DNA of 64,000 nt. Source: Bos javanicus (Eukaryota; Chordata; Mammalia; Artiodactyla; Bovidae). Position 1 is the stretch's first letter. Each line of letters begins with the position of its first letter. The notes beneath the pieces are model-generated. The model saw nothing but the letters and a program-made list of their open reading frames with translations, did no database searches and was not told the DNA's origin. Positions 43,848-54,200 of this stretch are shown here, in pieces. The stretch spans positions 123,448,001 to 123,512,000 of the forward strand of contig NC_083869.1 in NCBI RefSeq assembly GCF_032452875.1, in the 5' to 3' direction. The position numbers were made by a program, and so were the translations under genes.

Positions 43848-44036
43848 TGTCAGCACAGTTGTGACCAACCCTTTGCAGCCCCATGGACTGTAGCCTCTGT
43901 CCATGGGATTTTCCAGGCAAGAGTACTGGAGTAGGTTGCCATTTCCTTCTGCAGGGAATCTTCCCAACCCAGGGATCAAACCCGGATCTCCTACACTGTA
44001 GGCAGATGCTTTCCCATCTGAGCCACCAGGGAAGAC
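43848..44036 (-). mobile_element. Bov-tA SINE
   Basis: Starts 'tgtcagcacagttgtgacca' and ends with the head 'gagccaccagggaagacacg'. A dozen bases are missing after 'ggactgtagcc'. It abuts the BovB fragment. Confidence 0.88.
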
Positions 44037-44546
44037 ACGCTGGCCTACTTGCTCTCAGACTCAGCTCTTCTCCCTTTTCCTGCTCTACATCACAGGGAGT
44101 GACCCTTCCCAGGTGCTGTGGCCCTCTGGCCTCCTGATGGATGAAGCTGAAGAAGATATGAGTGGAAGAGTGGAGGTGGGGAGACCAGGGCATTCTGCTC
44201 CCTCTCTCTCTGCTTCAGGAGCCATTCTCAGCAGCACCTGCCTTTCCCCTGGGATCCAGCTCCCACTGGACAGCTCCTCCCGCTGTGGTTCCAGAATTCC
44301 CTGAATAGCCCCACCATGGCTCTGGCTCTCACCTGGTAACCTCAGATTCTGGGCTCTGGTACCTCTCAGTCCCAAGGTACCGCCTGCTCCCAGGCATACA
44401 CCGTACATCAGTTCAGTTCCATCATCTCCTGCCTGGTACCTCTTCCAGCACCTGTGCCACCAGTTCCCTGCTTTGAATTCTTTATCTGCATCCCTATAGT
44501 GGATGCTCTTTTGCTGAATGCACCATGATAGGCACAGGTTGTTTTT
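44037..44546. other. Unassigned spacer
   Basis: About 500 bases. No repeat or exon recognised. Confidence 0.4.
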
Positions 44547-45294
44547 GCTGTTCAGTTGCTAAGTCGTGTGTGACTCTGTGACCCCATGGACTACAGCACG
44601 CTAGGCTTCCCTGTCCTTTACTATCTCCCAGAGTTTGTTCATGTCTATTGAATTGATGATGCCATCCAACCATCTCATTCTCTGTTGCCCTCTTCTTCTC
44701 CTGCCTTCAGTCTTTCCCAGCATGAGGGCCTTTTCCAGTGAGTTGTCTCTTCACATCAGGTGGCCAAGGTAGTGGAGCTTCAGCTTCAGCATCAGTTCTT
44801 CCAATGAATAGTCAAAGTTGATTTCCTTTAGGATTGACTGGTTGAATCTCCTTGCTGTCCAAGGGACTCTTAAGAGTCTTCTCCAGCACCACAATTTGAA
44901 AGCATCAGTTCTTTGGTGCTCAGGCTTCTCTACAGTCCAACTCTCATATCCATACATGACTACTGGAAAAACCATAGCTTTAACTAGACAGACCTTTGTT
45001 GACAAAGTCATGTCTCTGCTTTTTAATATGCTGTCTAGGTTCATCACAGTTCTTCGGCCAAGGAGCAAGTGGCTTTTCATTTCATGGCTGCAGTCACCAT
45101 CTGCAGTGATTTTGGAACACAAGAAAATAAAATCTGACATTGTTTCTACATTTTCCCTATCTATTTGCCATGAAGTGGTAGGACGGATGCCATGATCTTC
45201 ATTTTTTGTATGTTGAGTTTTAAGCCAGCTTTTTCATTCTCCTCTTTCACCTTCATCAAGAGGCTCTTTAGTTCCTCTTCACTTTCTGCCATTC
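44547..45294 (-). mobile_element. BovB LINE, 5'-truncated
   Basis: Minus-strand copy of about 750 bases from the 3' end (ttcagttgctaagtcgtgtg) into the reverse transcriptase region, stopping just short of the YADD codons. The frame at 45140-44751 carries C-terminal BovB sequence (SHLLLGRRTVMNL, RRLLRVPWTARR). Confidence 0.93.
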
Positions 45295-45626
45295 AGGCCT
45301 GGAGATCAAAGGGAAGCTTGCATGAGACCTGCCCTGGCCTCACCATGGCTGGGTTTACAGAGCTGACTGTCTCCTGGCTGCAGGCAGGGGCAGACAAGGG
45401 GTGGAAGGAGAGAGATTCCAAGGTCATCACCTTTCATGCACTGACCCTGCCCACTAGTGAGCATGGCCCAATCAGTGTCCTGCCTCTGACCAATCAAAGT
45501 CACACTTTCTTCCTAGGGGAGCACTGAGGGGTATCAGAAGGACACCAGAGGTGAATCTGTCAGAGGACAAAGGTCAGAAGTTTTCTCCCAACAATGATCA
45601 TGAGTCAGACGGTGATGACTGCTAAG
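45295..45626. other. Unassigned spacer
   Basis: Includes two inverted CCAAT-like boxes (gcccaatca at 45466, gaccaatcaa at 45488), probably old repeat debris. Confidence 0.35.
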
Positions 45627-45676
45627 CTGCTGCTGCTGCTAAGTCCCTTCAGTCGTGTCCGACTCTGTGCGACCCA
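45627..45676 (-). mobile_element. Bov-A fragment
   Basis: A 50-base 3' end only: (CTG)4 plus 'ctaagtcccttcagtcgtgt' and 'ccgactctgtgcgaccca'. Confidence 0.85.
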
Positions 45677-46279
45677 TAACTGCTATATTAGTAATTTAAA
45701 CAAAGTGCACAGGAAACACCAAGCAGGTCATTGTTTATTGATTCCAATTGGAAGGTGAACTAAGCCTCAGGCAAGCTCTGCTTGCAACCTAGAAGATGAG
45801 ACTTCGGTGGGAAGACGTGGGGTTCAGTGGGGGGTGAGAGGAAGAGCAGAGGTGCAGAGGGTTCAAGAGCTTGGCCGGGTCTCGTAGGTCTAGAACCCAA
45901 GATCCAAGGCTGGCTTTAATCAAAGTGGACCCCAGGATAGAAAGGCTGGTGGACATAGAGACAGGCGATTTAAAGCTAAGTGAGGAACAGAGAGAACATC
46001 CCTGGCCCATCACACAGTGTGGGACTGGGACCTGCGCCACTGATGGTACGTGGGTTCAGAGCATGATTCTTTGAAGTGCACAGCCTCAGATTACTAATAA
46101 GCTTCGGCAAGTTGAATAATGCAATCGTAATTCTCAAAGCCAGAGAATCTTAAGGAATCTTATCATCTTAGGATAATTGAATTATTGGATCTTACAATCT
46201 TGGGTTTGTATAATTACAGCAGCTGTGAATCTTAGCTCTCCCAGGATGTCATAACCCAGCCTCTCCCAACTCTGCACCA
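45677..46279. other. Unassigned spacer with AT-rich quasi-repeat
   Basis: 46140-46210 repeats 'gaatctta/aggataatt' style words. A similar texture recurs at 54210-54390. Otherwise unassigned. Confidence 0.35.
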
Positions 46280-46508
46280 CTGCTGGTAATGATAATACAC
46301 ATTCTGTGCTCAGTGCTTTGCCCACATTATTTCGTTTAGTCTCCACAATAACTCTGGGAAGTGGAAATCTATTTGCCTACATTTTCAGATGAAGAAACCA
46401 AGGCTCCATGAGCATAAGTCATTGCTGAGGGTTGGACACCTTGTAATCAACACAATCAAGACTCCAGCCAGATCTCTTGGCTCAAAGCCCATGCCCCCAG
46501 ACTCTCTA
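46280..46508 (+). repeat. MIR SINE remnant, near full length
   Basis: 'attatttcgtttagtctcca', 'aataactctgggaagtgg', 'ttttcagatgaagaaaccaa' and 'agatctcttggctcaaagcc' in order. Confidence 0.75.
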
Positions 46509-46524
46509 GTGGTTTGCCTCCCTC

Positions 46525-46690
46525 GAGGCCTCTCTGCTGAGTGCCCACCCTTCCTCTGTGCACACCTCCAGTGATGGGGAGCTCATTACCCCTTCCCAGG
46601 GCTGCCCATCCATCCTGGTGGTGGACACGTCTCTCCTGTTGTCCCTAAATCTGCCCTGGGAGACCCCACAGGAGAAGATAACCTTCACCT
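46525..46690 (+). repeat. CR1/L3-type LINE 3' remnant
   Basis: 'gtgatggggagctcattacc', 'ggctgcccatccatcctggt' and 'ctgttgtccctaaatctgcc' resemble the L3/CR1 3' region of mammals. Confidence 0.45.
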
Positions 46691-47308
46691 GGGACTCCTG
46701 TAGGGAGCGGAGCAGCTGCCCGAGGTGGGATAGCCCTCATACAGGAGCAGGGGGTCTTGGGTTAGAGGAGCCCCAGCTGCAGCCCCTCCCTGTGATGGAG
46801 AGGAGGGGGGTTCATCCTGAGGGAGGGAATCAGCCTAGACGTTGGCAGCAGGAGCTCTCAAAGACGAGTGAAGACGAGCCCAGAGCACTGGGCGCTGCGG
46901 TGGGGGGTGAACTGTGATACAGAACAGCTCCCCAGCAGTCAGAGCATGGGGCCCAAAAAGACCGGATCCTAAGTGCTGTGCCTTCTATTTCTTGGCTCTT
47001 CTCCCTGAAAACCTAGTCTGCAAAACCTGCCTTTGAGCCATTCATCCTCCCAGATGGCTTTTTATCTGGAGTTGTTTACTAACTGGGAGAAGAAAAAGGA
47101 GGGGTGGGAGAGTGGGTAGAGCCATTGTAGCCCCCAAGCCTCAGGGGAGGAGATGCAATGGGAACAGAACACTGTCTGCTCAGGAGTGGGCTTTTCCGGA
47201 TAGAGAGCCCCATTCCCAGGTTCAGCCAGGCCCACAATAGGCCAGAGTCCCAATTATAACTGCTGAGGCTTTTTGAGTCTCATTGTCCTGATCTGGGTAC
47301 TTCAGATG
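46691..47308. other. Unassigned spacer
   Basis: About 620 bases. No repeat recognised and no supported exon. Confidence 0.4.
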
Positions 47309-47538
47309 TGCATGCTAAGTCAGTTCAGTTGTGTCTGACTCTTTGCAATCCCGCACCCCCGGCCCCTGGACTTAACCCTCAGGTTTCTTTGTCCATGGGA
47401 TTCTCCAGGCAAGAATATCGGATTGGGTTGCCATTTCCTCCTCTAGGAGATCTTCCCCGCCTAGGGATCGAACCCGCCTCTCTTATGCTTCCTCCTTTGG
47501 CACACAGGTTCTTTATCACTAGAGCCACCTGGGAAGCT
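47309..47538 (-). mobile_element. Bov-tA SINE with small insertion
   Basis: Minus-strand copy with a GC-rich stretch (cgcacccccggcccctgg) replacing the usual 'gaccccatgg' part. It ends with the head 'gagccacctgggaagc'. Confidence 0.9.
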
Positions 47539-47559
47539 ACATTCCCCCAATAAATCCAT

Positions 47560-47700
47560 GCAACAAACTTAAGGCCAACCAGTCTTATTGATGGAGAAAC
47601 AGAGGCCCTGAAGGAGCAGGAATTTGGACAAGGTCACAGAACAAGCCACTGGATGAAGAAACAGCCCTTGCTATCCACGAGTCTGAGATGGATTCCATTT
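47560..47700 (+). repeat. MIR SINE remnant
   Basis: 'gatggagaaacagaggccct', 'ggacaaggtcacagaacaag' and 'cactggatg' are the MIR second half. Confidence 0.6.
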
Positions 47701-48560
47701 CCATCTTTGCATTGTGTGGTCACTTTTTTCCCCTCCCCCTCTCTTTCTCCTTCACAGAGACCTCCCAGCCCCTCCTGTCCAGCTGGGCTTCAATGACTCA
47801 GGAGTCATTTTCTCTGCCAAGTGGGGCATCAGACGGCAGCAGATGGGCCCTTGGTCACTGATGCTCCTGTGGCTGGAGATCTTAGAGGCCCCTCTTCCTG
47901 GTCACAGCAGTCCACACAGTCGGCCTTGCAGTTCTACGGCCTTCCACGGAGGTCTGGAAAACAGCACCTCTGTGCCTTCCTTCCTGATGGGAGACTCAGA
48001 TTTGCAACCCAAAGCACAGTTCCAGTTGCTTTATTTGATCTCGGGGTGTAACCGATGCTCACTGCCCTCCTCCGCTGAACTTTCTGAAGTCCCTTCACTC
48101 TCAGCTGTCACCCTGTGCCTAGTATGATAGTAAATGTTTTCCTGGGACAGAGCCGGGGGATCACTGAACCCTTGCTAATTATTCTCAAGCCAGGAGGACG
48201 ACACGTGTCCGTTCACAGTGGCAGTGGGGTTACCAGGGGTCAGCTGGGCTCCACGTGCCCACCCCTGCCCCACCTCCCCTGATCTTATGGTGACTCTTTT
48301 TGTCTGCAGGCTCCAAATTGTTCTGAAAGCAGCCATAACCTGCAGTTCAGTGGAACCCTTGCTGTGTGTCCTCTTTGAGGACCAGGGCCTGAAATCTGCA
48401 GCGTCTAGAGAAGCAGCTCTGTAAGCAAATTCTGGTGTCTGTCCTATGGATGTGAGCTATTTGCGATCCTCTTCTTTAACAGGAATGGAAAGCAACACAT
48501 CCCCTAAACCCAGGTTACTACTCCAGATCTCACTGGCTTCACACAAGGGCCCCATAGGTC
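47701..48560. other. Unassigned unique DNA
   Basis: No repeat family recognised. Contains the exon-like interval 48310-48420 listed separately. Confidence 0.35.
48310..48420 (+). other. Exon-like interval, 111 bases (hypothetical)
   Basis: A pyrimidine-rich acceptor (gactctttttgtctgcag, ending at 48309) and a strong donor (gtaagc from 48421) bound 37 codons. One of three phases is open, encoding LQIVLKAAITCSSVEPLL and onward. I do not recognise the peptide. It could be a coding or lncRNA exon, or chance. Confidence 0.2.
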
Positions 48561-48752
48561 CCTTCCCTTCTGGCTTAGATGGTAAAGAATCTGCCTGCAA
48601 TGCAGGAGACCTGGGTCGGGAAGATCCCCTAGAGAAGGGTATGGCAGCCCACTCCAGTATTCTTGCCTGGAAAATTCCATGGACAGAGGAGCCTGGCAGG
48701 CTAAAGGCCTTGGGGTTACAGAGTCAGACACGACTGAGCTACTAAGCCACTG
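48561..48752 (+). mobile_element. Bov-tA SINE
   Basis: Plus-strand copy from 'ccttcccttctggcttagat' to 'gacacgactgagctactaag'. It lacks about 16 bases around the tRNA B-box-like region. Confidence 0.92.
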
Positions 48753-49124
48753 TAGGTCCAGCTGGCTCTCACAGGCAGCCGTCTTCCACACAGAGATCTG
48801 GTGATGCAGGCTGCCACCGTGGCCCCGTGGTTAAAACACAGACTTGATCTGTGATGTCTGGGGCAGGGAGGAACAGTTCTGGAGCATCTCGACTGGAAAT
48901 GAAGTGCTCTGACCCAGGGGTGCCAAACGTCACCTACTTCCAACCCACTCAAGAGATCTGGTCACACAAGCCTGAATGACTTCAAGGGGCAGGGGGTGGG
49001 CCCTTTCTTCCCAGGAGGAGAGAAAACCACGTCTGGGTGAGTGAGGTCCCTCCCCCCTGCCGTAGGCTTTCGGGCTGTTACCCGGAGATGGGAGGCAGCA
49101 CCTCTCACTCCTGCCGCTTCCATC
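48753..49124. other. Unassigned spacer
   Basis: Includes 'caggctgccaccgtggcccc' near 48808. Nothing recognised. Confidence 0.35.
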
Positions 49125-49285
49125 GCAGGTGCCGCTCTAACACTGACCTGAACACTTCCGCTCACCCTTACAGTAACCCATCAGGTGGGCGTGGCTATTC
49201 CAGCTTCATAGGTGGGAACAGGAGGCAGTGAGATTCAGTGCTTTGAAACTCAGTGATCTGGCGCCAGAGTCTGTATTCTTCATCA
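49125..49285 (+). repeat. MIR SINE remnant
   Basis: 'tcacccttacagtaacccat', 'aggtgggaacaggaggcagt' and 'gcgccagagtctgtattctt' in MIR order. Confidence 0.55.
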
Positions 49286-49423
49286 CTTTTCTGTGATTAT
49301 CCTTGCTGGAATGCTGGCATATCACCAGCAACCCCATTTTACAGGAGAGACGGTTGAGGCAGTTTCTTGGTGATAAAAGCAACGAGGAGAAAGAAATGTA
49401 AGTTATGGAGTAAAGGAGAAGGG

Positions 49424-49451
49424 GGAAGTGTGTGTGTGTGAGTGTGTGTGT
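49424..49451 (+). repeat. (TG)n microsatellite
   Basis: About 28 bases of TG with one AG interruption. Confidence 0.85.
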
Positions 49452-49477
49452 ATTTAAACAATATGCTGGTAGTCTAG

Positions 49478-49700
49478 GCTTCAACACATATGTGCTAGAC
49501 ATCTACCTGGTGTCAGGTCCCTTTCAGGCACTGGATGGGCTGGAGGGAGGGATACAGCTGTGGGACTATTGCCACAGGTGGGTAAGTGGAGACCTAGAAA
49601 AGGAGAGGGGCTGGGCCATGTACCCAGTCAGTGAGGCAGGAGGACCAGCTCACTTGCTGTCCAAGCTGCCCTTCCAGGCTGTTTCTGTCCTTGTTGTAAG
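49478..49700 (-). repeat. Possible L2 LINE, reverse orientation
   Basis: 'agacatctacctggtgtcag' and 'ttcaggcactggatgggctg' resemble the reverse L2 end. The rest is weak. Confidence 0.4.
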
Positions 49701-49954
49701 GCTTCAGGGACACCTGGGAATGTGGTGTGATGATCATGTAGCTGGGAAGCAGGTGGCACAGGCCAGGACTGTGGGTGCCAGGAGGGGCACTCTAGTAGGC
49801 TGCCCGGGGGCATCCATCAGGACAACTTTTCAGGAAGGTGATTGGGTAATCAAGACCCTGAGCCAGAGAAATACGGCTGCTCTGGATGCCGTGATTCCGC
49901 AGCAGGAATCTGTCCTGAGGATGCAGTCAGGGACTCAGCACACGGTGCCCAGAA
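49701..49954. other. Short unassigned spacer
   Basis: Nothing recognised. Confidence 0.35.
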
Positions 49955-50215
49955 TGTTCATCATAGCCTGATGTGCATAAGAGAAAAGCCTGAAATCCTC
50001 CAAGTGCCTGGCAGGCGAGGATGGTGGGATAAATTATGGTGCATCTCAATGAGGTACAATTGCGAAGCTATTAACATCATGCTTTTGAGGAATTTTCAGT
50101 GATGTGAGAAAATGCTGATGATGTATGGTGAGTTTATAAAGAAAAAAAAACCTGAATAGCTGAATAAATTGTATGATCCCAATTACATAAAATTCAATAT
50201 GTGCAGAATGAAAGA
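49955..50215 (+). repeat. Old L1 3' fragment
   Basis: 'aatgttcatcatagcctgat', 'ggataaattatggtgcatct', 'aaaatgctgatgatgtatgg' and 'gtatgatcccaattacataa' match the 3' region of old L1 subfamilies. Confidence 0.55.
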
Positions 50216-50330
50216 TAAGAAGGATGTGAAAGAGGAGGGTAGGAAGGGGGAGCAGAGAGAAGAGGAGGAGGGGGAGGAAGAGGAGCAAAGGGGAAGAGGA
50301 AGGAGAAGATGATGGAGAAGGTGGGGGGCG
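50216..50330 (+). repeat. Polypurine tract
   Basis: About 115 bases almost entirely A and G, rich in gaggag. A mirror-like purine strand of this sort can form triplex DNA. Confidence 0.85.
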
Positions 50331-50384
50331 CCTCCTGTGGTCCAGCATTGGCTGGGTACCGCGTGTACACTTTGTTTCCCAGCA

Positions 50385-50780
50385 TCGCTGCTGGGTGGTG
50401 CTGTCTATTTCATTTTACAGAGAGGAGAGTGAGGGCAGAGAGGCTAAGTGACATGGCCAATGTCACGAACCTAAGACACAGAGCCTGGATTTGAAGTCAC
50501 GTCTGGCTGACCTGGCCTTCCCCAGTGGCTCAGTGGTAAAGAATCTGTCTGCAACACAGGAGACACAGGAGACGAGAGTTCGATCCCTGGGTCAGGAAGA
50601 TCCCGTGGAGGAGGAAACGGCAACGCACTCCAGTATTCTTGCCTGGAGAATCCCATGAGCAGAGAAGCCTGGCGGGCTCCAGTCCAGGGGGTGGCAAAGA
50701 GGCAAGATAGGACTGAAGTGACTGAGCATGCCCGCACTGGCTGACTCAAGCCCTGAATATTTGCTAAGCTGGGGGAGCTG
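50385..50780 (+). repeat. MIR SINE split by Bov-tA
   Basis: 'ttcattttacagagagg', 'gaggctaagtgacatggcca' and 'ctggatttgaagtcacgtct' precede the SINE. 'actcaagccctgaatatttg' resumes after it. Confidence 0.75.
50512..50736 (+). mobile_element. Bov-tA SINE nested in MIR
   Basis: Full plus-strand copy with a 10-base duplicated 'ggagacacag'. The target duplication ctggctgac is at 50503-50511 and 50737-50745. Confidence 0.95.
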
Positions 50781-50889
50781 AGGCAGGGCGGAGGCTGGGG
50801 TATTTAGTCTCAGGGTTCAGGGTTACTATTTGGTTGTGAAAAGAGAACCAAGCTTAATAGGGTGTGGTGGTTGCAGATCCTGTCTCCTC

Positions 50890-51035
50890 TCTGAGGCTGG
50901 TACCATCATCGGCTCCATTTTACAGATAAGAAGGTTGAGGCAGTGTCTCAGTGTTTGAGGCAAATTGTGAAGGTGGTGTTTGGAGCCAGGTCTGTAACCT
51001 CTGTAACCTGTGCTCCTGTCTCTAGTTCGAGCTGC
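50890..51035 (+). repeat. MIR SINE remnant
   Basis: 'ccattttacagataagaagg', 'ttgaggcagtgtctcag' and 'ggagccaggtctgtaacctc'. Confidence 0.65.
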
Positions 51036-51810
51036 CAGGATCCCACACATCTCCTTCTGGGGCGAGGACCCGCCCCAACTGGTGGCCTCATGAAGTGGTC
51101 CCCTCCTACAGGAAACCCCGATGACTCCACTTGCCTGGATCTGCCCCATTAAGAGTCCTTAGCGTTCATTCATGTGTCTCCCTAAAGTGGAGCTGCTTTG
51201 TCAGGGACGGATGGCTGAGAGACTGCCTGGAAACCCAGCCTGTAGCTCAGCAGAGTGCTTCTGCACTGGACATCTCACCCAATATCCAATATCCAAGAAT
51301 GGCAGACAGAAGGCACCTTTATTCAAGGACTCCTCAAATGCAGGCTCTTCCCCAGTTCACTCCACTTCCACTCTCCCTGCCCAGCCAGAGGCTCCTGGGG
51401 AAACTACCTCTCTGTCTGCTCACTGGCTCACAAATGACGGCCCGTGATGAGTCCCCCATGTCCCCAAGTGCTCCCTGGGCTTTATCCCCTCTGCCTCCTC
51501 TCGTCCACTGCTTGTGCTGATGGATCAGAATGTTTTTATTTCAAATCTGTTGCGGCAGTTTGAGCAGGTGAGTGAGGCTCCTGGGAAGCAGGGAAATGAA
51601 CACCGGCCCCATCCCTGAGCTCTCCCCTCTCTGTCTCCTCCTCTCTGCTCCTGAGGGACTCAGGCAGGAGGCTTTGTTGGGGGCCATGATGCACTTTGGC
51701 CATTGGACTCCCAGCCGGTTCTGATACAGTCCATCCTGTGTGCATTCACGGGGGGATGTTGAGGATGCTGGGAGAATTTAGCTAACTCTGTGCATGTATT
51801 GTGTGTAATC
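51036..51810. other. Unassigned spacer
   Basis: About 775 bases. Frames to 129 codons are present but have no domain. No repeat recognised. Confidence 0.4.
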
Positions 51811-51818
51811 CTTTACAA

Positions 51819-52012
51819 CAGGGGTCCCCAACCTCTGGGATTTAATGCCTAATGATCTGAGGTGGAGCCGATGTAATAATCATAGAAATAAAGTGCACGA
51901 TAAATGTAATGCCCTTGAATCATCCTGAAACCATCCCCCTCCCTGATCTGTGGGAAAAATCGTCTTCCACAAAATCAGTTCCTGGTACCAAAAAAAGGTT
52001 GGGGAACTGCTG
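51819..52012 (+). mobile_element. hAT-type MITE, complete, with perfect 8-bp target duplication
   Basis: A 194-base non-autonomous DNA transposon. The left terminus caggggtccccaacct and right terminus aggttggggaactgctg are inverted repeats with a few mismatches. The flanking ctttacaa at 51811-51818 and 52013-52020 is the 8-bp duplication diagnostic of hAT transposases. Internal blocks 'gatttaatgcctaatgatct' and 'gaaaaatcgtcttccacaaa' belong to a common mammalian hAT-derived family whose exact name I will not force. Confidence 0.9.
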
Positions 52013-52059
52013 CTTTACAAAGCACTTTTTTTTTTTCCTATCCCTTCTCTGCCCACAGA

Positions 52060-52170
52060 AGCTGAAGGAATTATCAGTCCTGCTTTACAGATGACAGAGC
52101 TGGGACAGAGAGGCAAGCAGTTTGCTCTCAGAATTTACAACTAGTTGGTACTGGCAGGTAGACTTGAACT
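52060..52170 (+). repeat. MIR SINE remnant
   Basis: 'cctgctttacagatgacaga', 'ctgggacagagaggcaagca' and 'agacttgaactcaggattga'. The hAT element may sit in the 5' part of this MIR. Confidence 0.65.
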
Positions 52171-52451
52171 CAGGATTGACTGATAGGGAATCACTGTCTC
52201 CTCAGAGTGGGGTCCCGAATCTTGGGAGCTGGAGGAGTGAGGTCACAGGTATGGATGCCAGAGGCCCCAGTACAATCATGATCCCTCCAGATCAATACTT
52301 GAGTCTCCTCCATCCCAGTCTCCTTCAGGGGGCTCCCAGCTTCCTTCCAAACACCCCAAATCACAGAGCAAAGTCTCCCTCCTCCCAAGGCTGCCAACCA
52401 AGAGCAGCTTTTCTACTGAAGTTCTTTTTTCCAATGAGCTGAAGTTCACCT
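52171..52451. other. Short unassigned spacer
   Basis: Nothing recognised. Confidence 0.35.
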
Positions 52452-52600
52452 CTTCATTCATTGGTCAAGCATATTGATGCAGACTATCCGCCAGGGTCCA
52501 GGCCCAGGGAGACTGCAGCGAGCAGGCAGACATGCCTCCATGGACCTGAATTTGCTCCAAGAAATATACACAGATGAGGAAAGAACCAGGGGCCACTTCT
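52452..52600 (-). repeat. L2 LINE tail, reverse orientation
   Basis: 'cttcattcattggtcaagca', 'gccagggtccaggcccaggg' and 'gcctccatggacctgaattt' resemble the reverse L2 3' end. Confidence 0.5.
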
Positions 52601-53064
52601 TGCCACCACTGGGGACCGTCCACTCTTTTGGCTGATCCACGGCTGTTCGGGAGGAGGCACCCCCTAGGTTCCCCTGGGCTGCTCTGAGGTGTCTGCTCAA
52701 CCTCAGGCTCCCTGAGTGTCAGAGCATCTCCGCCTTCGGATGGTGAGGTCTCCCAGCTCCCTCCATGGCCATGTGTTTGGCTTCCTGCTGCAGCCACCAT
52801 AAAAGGCAGAGTCTGCAAAGCCAATCTGATCTCTGCCTTGCCTCCCCTTCACCAAAAAGTTAATTGATTTTGCAATTAAAAAATGCACAGAACGGGCGGT
52901 ACAATCAATTTTACGAAAACTTGCTCAGTAATGAAGTGTTTACTTCCAAATGGAGCACTTTCTCCGCATATCAATCTGGGCCTCTCACACGGTGTGAACA
53001 CAAAACTCTCCTGCCTTACTTCTCAGGCTCTCATGCATTTCCCACACTGGGTCCTGGAAGAACT
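52601..53064. other. Unique block, conserved non-coding candidate
   Basis: 52840-53000 has 'gttaattgattttgcaatta', 'gtacaatcaattttacg' and 'tccgcatatcaatctggg', dense in homeodomain-like AT words and free of recognisable repeats. Function is unknown. Confidence 0.3.
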
Positions 53065-53235
53065 TTGAGGCATCATTTAATTCTGGCTCCCTGGCTCTCT
53101 TTTAAGGGCAAATATAATTTTCTCTGTCTTATAGAAGAAGAGACTGAGGGTCAGGGAGGTCGAGGTGCACAGTGAGGCGGGACAGAGGAGAGTCCAATCA
53201 CAGGCTTCTCCAGCTCTGGCTTCACTGCTTTGCCT
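53065..53235 (+). repeat. MIR SINE remnant
   Basis: 'cttatagaagaagagactga', 'gggtcagggaggtcgaggtg' and 'ctccagctctggcttcactg'. Confidence 0.55.
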
Positions 53236-53309
53236 GTCCTACTGCACAGTAGAAACCAGAAAAGTGTGAACTCAGAGAGCAGGAGCCCTTTCTCCAAACA
53301 AAGCAGCCT

Positions 53310-53500
53310 GACATATTTAGTGCCCACCTATGCCAGTTTCGCACTGGGTCCTCAACTTACATCACCACATGCATCCCTCACAACAGCCTTCCAAGGGGGT
53401 GTCATGTTCCAGTTTTACAAATGAGGAAACTGAGGATCAGAGAAGTTCAGTAACCTGCCTGAGCCTGCACAGCGCAGACCTCCTGGCCAACCTTTGGGGC
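53310..53500 (+). repeat. MIR SINE remnant, well preserved
   Basis: 'catccctcacaacagccttc', 'cagttttacaaatgaggaaa', 'ctgaggatcagagaagttca' in order. Confidence 0.8.
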
Positions 53501-53564
53501 AGGTATATGACAAATGGAGGTGGGAGGTCAGTTCTATATGTACTTGTAGGAAGAGCACAGGCTT

Positions 53565-54200
53565 TGGCAGGCATCCATCCATTCATCCATCCATTAAAAC
53601 CATTCATTAATTTGGTCATTCAGTAGACAGGTATTGATTGAGCGTCTATGTGACAAGGTACATTCCCAGGTGGCACAGTGGTAAAGAATCTGCCTGCTAA
53701 TGCAGGAGATGCAAGAGACATGGGTTTGATCCCTGGGTTGGGAAGATTCCCCCGGAGGAGGAAATGGCAGCACACTCTTGCCAGGACAATTTCCTAGACA
53801 AAGGAGCCTGGCGGGCTACAGTCCATGGGGATGCAAAGAATTGGACATGACTGAGTACACACACACACACACACACACACGTGTGTGTGTGTGTGTGTGA
53901 CGTAAGAAATCTGTGCTAGGATTCAGTGTTGAGCAAAGCAGACCAGACCCACCCCCATGGGGTTCACAGGCTGGGAAATGGGGAGAGACAAACTCAATGA
54001 ACCATCATGAAAGTAAATGTAAAATATGACAGGACTGACAAGACGACACCAGTGGAGCCATGAGAGCCTGTGATAAGAGCTCTGATCTGGTCACAGAGGG
54101 CTTCCTGGAGGATGTGACACTGGAGTAAGATCAGAGGCTTGGAAGCCACTTGTTGGAACCTCATGGAGTGAGCTTGCCTGTGCGCTGGGTATCTGGGCAA
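53565..54200 (-). repeat. L2 LINE, reverse orientation, split by SINE and dinucleotide tract
   Basis: Begins with a (CATC)n-like run and 'aaccattcattaatttggtc' before the insert. Continues with 'gagcaaagcagaccagaccc', 'gagggcttcctggaggatgt' after it. Confidence 0.65.
53661..53899 (+). mobile_element. Bov-tA SINE ending in a palindromic (AC)12(GT)9 tail
   Basis: Plus-strand copy from 'cattcccaggtggcacagtg' to 'gacatgactgag', followed at 53857-53880 by (AC)12 and at 53881-53899 by (GT)9G. The tail has become a self-complementary dinucleotide block. Confidence 0.92.

Noticed and set aside
51131..51520. 129-codon plus-strand frame
   Set aside because: No recognisable domain. Three overlapping frames are open over the same stretch, as expected from composition.
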